Shown here: positions 31,974 to 34,983 of the stretch, piece by piece
How the letters are laid out: each line of letters starts with the position of its first letter
How positions within the stretch are numbered: the first letter of the stretch is position 1
IMG/VR virus record: IMGVR_UViG_3300028829_002225
Span: 1-34,983 of that record
Reading direction: 5' to 3' (one strand)
DNA length: 34,983 nt
Source: a virus
Made by a program: the position numbers and the translations under genes
The notes under the pieces: model-generated
Databases searched by the model: none
Seen by the model: the letters and a program-made list of their open reading frames with translations, nothing else
Told to the model about the DNA's origin: nothing

Positions 31974-32995
31974 TGGCTGTTACAACACAAAGAAATTTAC
32001 CTGCACAATTTGTCGAAGATCTAGGAAAAGATTTAGCAACACAGGTAGTATCACAATCAGGTGTACCGGTTGTATCAACAGGTATAGCTGGCATATCACA
32101 ACAAGCAGGCGAGACAGCAGAAGCATTTAAAGCAAGACAAGATGCAGCTCAAGCCTTTACAACAAGACAACAAAGTTTATCAGGACTTGCACCACAAATA
32201 GCAAGTCAAGATGCATTACAAACACAAGCACAAAATTTAGCAACCCAAGGTGTAGGTTCTTTTGCACCTTTCTTACAACAAGCACAAACTGCAGGCACAG
32301 CAGCTGGAACAGCATTAGGTGGAGTAGGTTTGGGAGCAACAGCTTTCCAACAAGACGTACAAGACTTTATGTCACCGTATCAATCACAAGTTATTGATGC
32401 AACACTTTCAGAATTTGATCGTAATACAGCTATACAACAGCAAGGTATACGAGATCAGCAAGCAGCTTTGGGTGCGCTCGGCAGTGGTCGAGCGGGAGTG
32501 CAACTCGCAGAGTTTGGCACAGGGGCTGCGAGAGAACGAGCTTTATTACAAGCCGGTCTCTTGCAACAAGGATTCGGTCAGGCAGCAGGAGCCAGACAAC
32601 AAGACATCGCTAACAGAGGAGCGTTAGCATCACAACAACAAGGCTTAGGTGCATTTCAATCAGGTTTAGGAATGCAACAACAAGCTGCAACAGGTACAGA
32701 TATTTCACGTTTAGGTCAGTTGGGCGCACTGAACCAAGCACAAACACAAGCAGGTCTTGATGCACAAAGAGAAGCAACAAGACAAGCAACATTCTTACCA
32801 CAAGAACAATTAGATAGATACGCTGCACAAGTAACAGGAATTATGGGTGGATACCCTGCACAATTCCAATCAACAAATGTACCTAACCCTACACCATTAC
32901 AAACTGCATTAGGTGTTGGTACAACACTTGCTGGTATCTATGGTGCAATAAATAATCCAAAAAGTTTAAGTTTAAATTTAGGTCAAGGTAATTAA
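31973..32995 (+). CDS. Ala/Gln-rich probable internal virion (ejection) protein
   Basis: A 340-aa protein with exceptional Gln and Ala content (QAGETAEAFKARQDAAQAF, then LGALGSGRAGVQLAEFGTGA). It is predicted to be mostly long amphipathic helices. FMSPYQSQVIDATLSEFDRN, then TAIQQQGIRDQQAALGALGS, is a stretch I recall from internal or injection proteins of alphaproteobacterial and marine phages. The C-terminus is Gly-rich (LQTALGVGTTLAGIYGAINN). Such proteins are ejected with DNA and form a conduit through the envelope; that role is inferred. It starts and ends in TAATG overlaps. GC is somewhat higher than in neighbours because of Gln/Ala/Gly codons. Confidence 0.68.
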   Translation: MAVTTQRNLPAQFVEDLGKDLATQVVSQSGVPVVSTGIAGISQQAGETAEAFKARQDAAQAFTTRQQSLSGLAPQIASQDALQTQAQNLATQGVGSFAPFLQQAQTAGTAAGTALGGVGLGATAFQQDVQDFMSPYQSQVIDATLSEFDRNTAIQQQGIRDQQAALGALGSGRAGVQLAEFGTGAARERALLQAGLLQQGFGQAAGARQQDIANRGALASQQQGLGAFQSGLGMQQQAATGTDISRLGQLGALNQAQTQAGLDAQREATRQATFLPQEQLDRYAAQVTGIMGGYPAQFQSTNVPNPTPLQTALGVGTTLAGIYGAINNPKSLSLNLGQGN

Positions 32996-33815
32996 TGAAC
33001 AGAACTTTAAAAAGACCGATGTTTAGAATAGGTGGATCAGCAGGAACTGGTATCACATCAGGATTAGATCAACCACAAAAAATGGCTAACGGTGGTAGAA
33101 CAGGTTATAAACAAGGATCAATGCCAACGTTTCAAACAAGTGGACTACCAGGTTTCTTAACTAACTTTGGTTTAAATCTTTTAGCGACACCTCCACAAGG
33201 TAATATATTTCAAACAGCTGCAACAGCTGCAAGAGATCCATTTAATCAATTACAAGTAAGTCAAGCAAGAGCTAATGAACTTAGAGGTGAAAGAGAATTT
33301 ATAAGAGGTGAGACTGATAGAAAATTAACAGCTGCAGAGGAAAGACTAAACAAAGAAATAACATCTAGAGAAAAAATTGCAGGCATGAAAGATAGCGATC
33401 AAAACGTTATGGCATACGCAGAAGTATTTAAAGATAACAACGGTTCACCAAATTTAATTAAAGGACAAAACGCAGTAGATTTTTTTGATACTAAATATAA
33501 TGAGTTAACAGGTGAGTATGGAGTAGAATCTGTATCAGTAATATTAAAAAATTTAGAAAAGCAAATCCAGGTGCAGAAGGTAAAGTATACTTTGATGTAG
33601 CATCAGGTAAAGGTGTTAAATTAGTTCAAGATTTAGAAACAGGTGATCTTAAATTTATACCAGTAGATTCTAGTGACATAGATGATGAAGCTGAATTTAT
33701 TCCTGAAGAAAAAACAACTCCAGGATTATTTGGTCAAAAAGTAGATAAGGAAAAAGCAGAAAAATTTAGAGAGAGTATAGATAAACCTGATTTTGGAATA
33801 GGTTTCTACGACTAG
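32995..33815 (+). pseudogene. Probable virion-internal protein with GGRTG motif, broken by a one-base frameshift
   Basis: The frame from 32995 stops at 33600 (201 aa, ending KQIQVQKVKYTLM), but from GCA at 33561 the neighbouring frame reads ANPGAEGKVYFDVASGKGVK and continues open to TAG at 33813-33815 (ending DFGIGFYD). Adding one base near the AAAA run at 33557-33560 (GAA AAA GCA) joins them into about 273 aa. The N-terminal part has GGRTGYKQG at residue 33 and a helical charged middle. The joined product looks like one gene. An indel in the sequence or a true mutation is more likely than two genes. Function unknown; a virion-internal protein by position. Confidence 0.6.
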
Positions 33816-33824
33816 GAGTAGAAA

Positions 33825-34983
33825 ATGGCAAAATACGCACCACTATAGGTGCAGGTCTTGCATCAGGTTTAATTAAAACTGTAGAAGGTGTTGTATCACT
33901 TGGAGCAGAACTTATAGACTACGGCGCAGATAGTAATACAGCAGGTGATGTAGAAAAGTTTTTTGATGATATAAATATATTTGAAGATACTGCACAAGAT
34001 AGAGTGGCAGGTAAACTTGTAGAAGTATTCACACAAATAGGTATACCAGGTAGCATTGGATTTAAAGCTGCAACTAAACTAGCAGACAAAGCATTGAAAG
34101 CAAAAAAAGCTGGCACGTATGCAAACTTAAAATCTAAAAACGTTACACTAGCAGCAGCAAAAGCTGATGAATTAAACAAAGCATCTAAAACAAAAAGATT
34201 TGCAGCGGGTGTATTTGGTGGTGCAACAGGCGAAACCTTTGTTGCAGATGTAGAAGAGATAGGTACCTTTGGTGATTTCTTTGATGGACCCACAGCAATA
34301 GATGATTCTGAATTAGAAGGTAGAGACGAAGCCGGTAGAAGATTATTAAATAGAATTAAATTTGGATCTGAATCTTTATTATTAACACCGTTTGTTTACG
34401 GTGTAGGTAAAGGAGGCAAGGCTCTTGCAACACGGGGCAAGGAACTTGCATACAGTGATAGTGCATTTGAAAGATGGGTAGATAAATATATTGGTTCACC
34501 ATTTAGACCAAGAGGTGATTTACCTGAACAAGTATTTGAAGCTGAGATGGCAAAGCAAGGTTTAAAAGCAAGAGATACATTTAGAGCAAAAGAACTTGTT
34601 ACAAATATTACAAAAGAAGTAGATAAGATATATCCTTCATCAGGTAAATTTTTTGACAGCTCAACTAATGCAGAACAAAAAAACTTTTATAAACAATTAA
34701 ACGATGTATTGTTTGAAGGCGATCTTAGTAAACCAATTAATGCAGGTGCAAAAGATACATTAATTAGAACATTAAAAGATAAAAAAGTTGGTGAAGAAGC
34801 TATTGGCAAAATAACTTCAAACTTAGATTCAGCTAGAAATGAATTTACAAATTTAATAAATATATTACAAAACAATTCAAAAGGTAAAATAGCTGCAGGT
34901 GCAAAAGACTTACAGAAGATTATGAAAGAAAGAATCGAAGGTTGGCTAGGTGGTACGTATAGAATATTTCAAAAACCAAAAGG
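33825..34983 (+). CDS. Large virion-internal protein, 3' truncated, with a frameshift near its start
   Basis: AGGAG (33814-33818) precedes ATG at 33825, which reads MAKYAPL and stops at 33846-33848. The next frame, starting ACT at 33842, reads TIGAGLASGLIKTVEGVVSL and GAELIDYGADSNTAGDVEKF and then stays open for over 1.1 kb to the window edge. One base added after CC at 33840-33841 joins the start to this frame (MAKYAP-TIGAGLAS...). Visible parts: a hydrophobic helix, an acidic FFDDINIFEDTAQDRV segment, Ala/Lys-rich helices, and a GVFGGATGETFVADVEEIGT block. I recall similar openings in giant ejection proteins. It is cut by the window end. Confidence 0.65.

Noticed and set aside
33919-34293. 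A 124-aa minus-strand ORF near the right end
   Set aside because: It is opposite a long open plus-strand frame with good protein-like sequence.
1-34983. Integrase, repressor, tRNA or attachment site
   Set aside because: None was recognised on reading either strand by eye, so lysogeny is not supported from this window. Tool-based scans (for example tRNA search) were not run.

Overview
The window is one contiguous, almost entirely plus-strand, AT-rich segment of a tailed bacteriophage genome, covering packaging, head, tail and virion-internal genes. Arginine is mostly AGA, genes are packed with 1-4 nt overlaps, and the proteins look like those of uncultured marine short-tailed phages from the pelagic (SAR11/SAR116-type) ocean. 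That host guess comes from remembered resemblance and base composition, not a search. No integrase, repressor, tRNA or CRISPR array was seen. Both ends are cut: the left edge lies inside the terminase large subunit and the right edge inside a large virion-internal-type protein.

Layout. 1-7390: terminase C-terminal nuclease, two large proteins of unknown role carrying a GGRIG motif, and the portal. 7409-10499: a 59-aa ORF, a probable holin, a tight run of small basic proteins (several sharing C-terminal motifs), a coiled-coil ORF and a GroES-like co-chaperonin. 10518-13469: scaffold, a small conserved protein, a probable decoration protein and the major capsid protein. 13519-14374: a lone Fe(II)/2-oxoglutarate (2OG) oxygenase and two small overlapping ORFs, one apparently frameshifted. 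14535-22146: decoration, adaptor, fibre and adhesin genes, including a cupredoxin-like, Trp-triad, tandem-repeat protein and a poly-glycine adhesin. 22139-27724: an eight-gene cargo cassette with six clear 2OG-oxygenase-like proteins, one divergent jelly-roll-like protein and a flavin-dependent (tryptophan-type) halogenase; its first gene is the only convincing minus-strand gene. 27726-34983: a tail hub/stabilisation-type protein, three small ORFs, then internal or ejection-type proteins, two of which have apparent one-base frameshifts.

How it fits together. The structural genes form a standard head-to-tail assembly line, with a phage-encoded GroES that may adapt host GroEL to fold the capsid protein. 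Hairpins flank the capsid and decoration genes and may set their mRNA levels. The most interesting system is the oxygenase/halogenase cassette inserted between adhesin and tail genes under a short divergent promoter region. Its chemistry is predicted from conserved motifs; its substrate is unknown. One testable idea is oxidation or halogenation of virion proteins, because neighbouring tail proteins carry regularly spaced tryptophans and a poly-glycine adhesin. Small-molecule or host-surface substrates are equally open. The second unusual theme is the GGR[IVMT]G motif, found nine times in seven otherwise dissimilar proteins.
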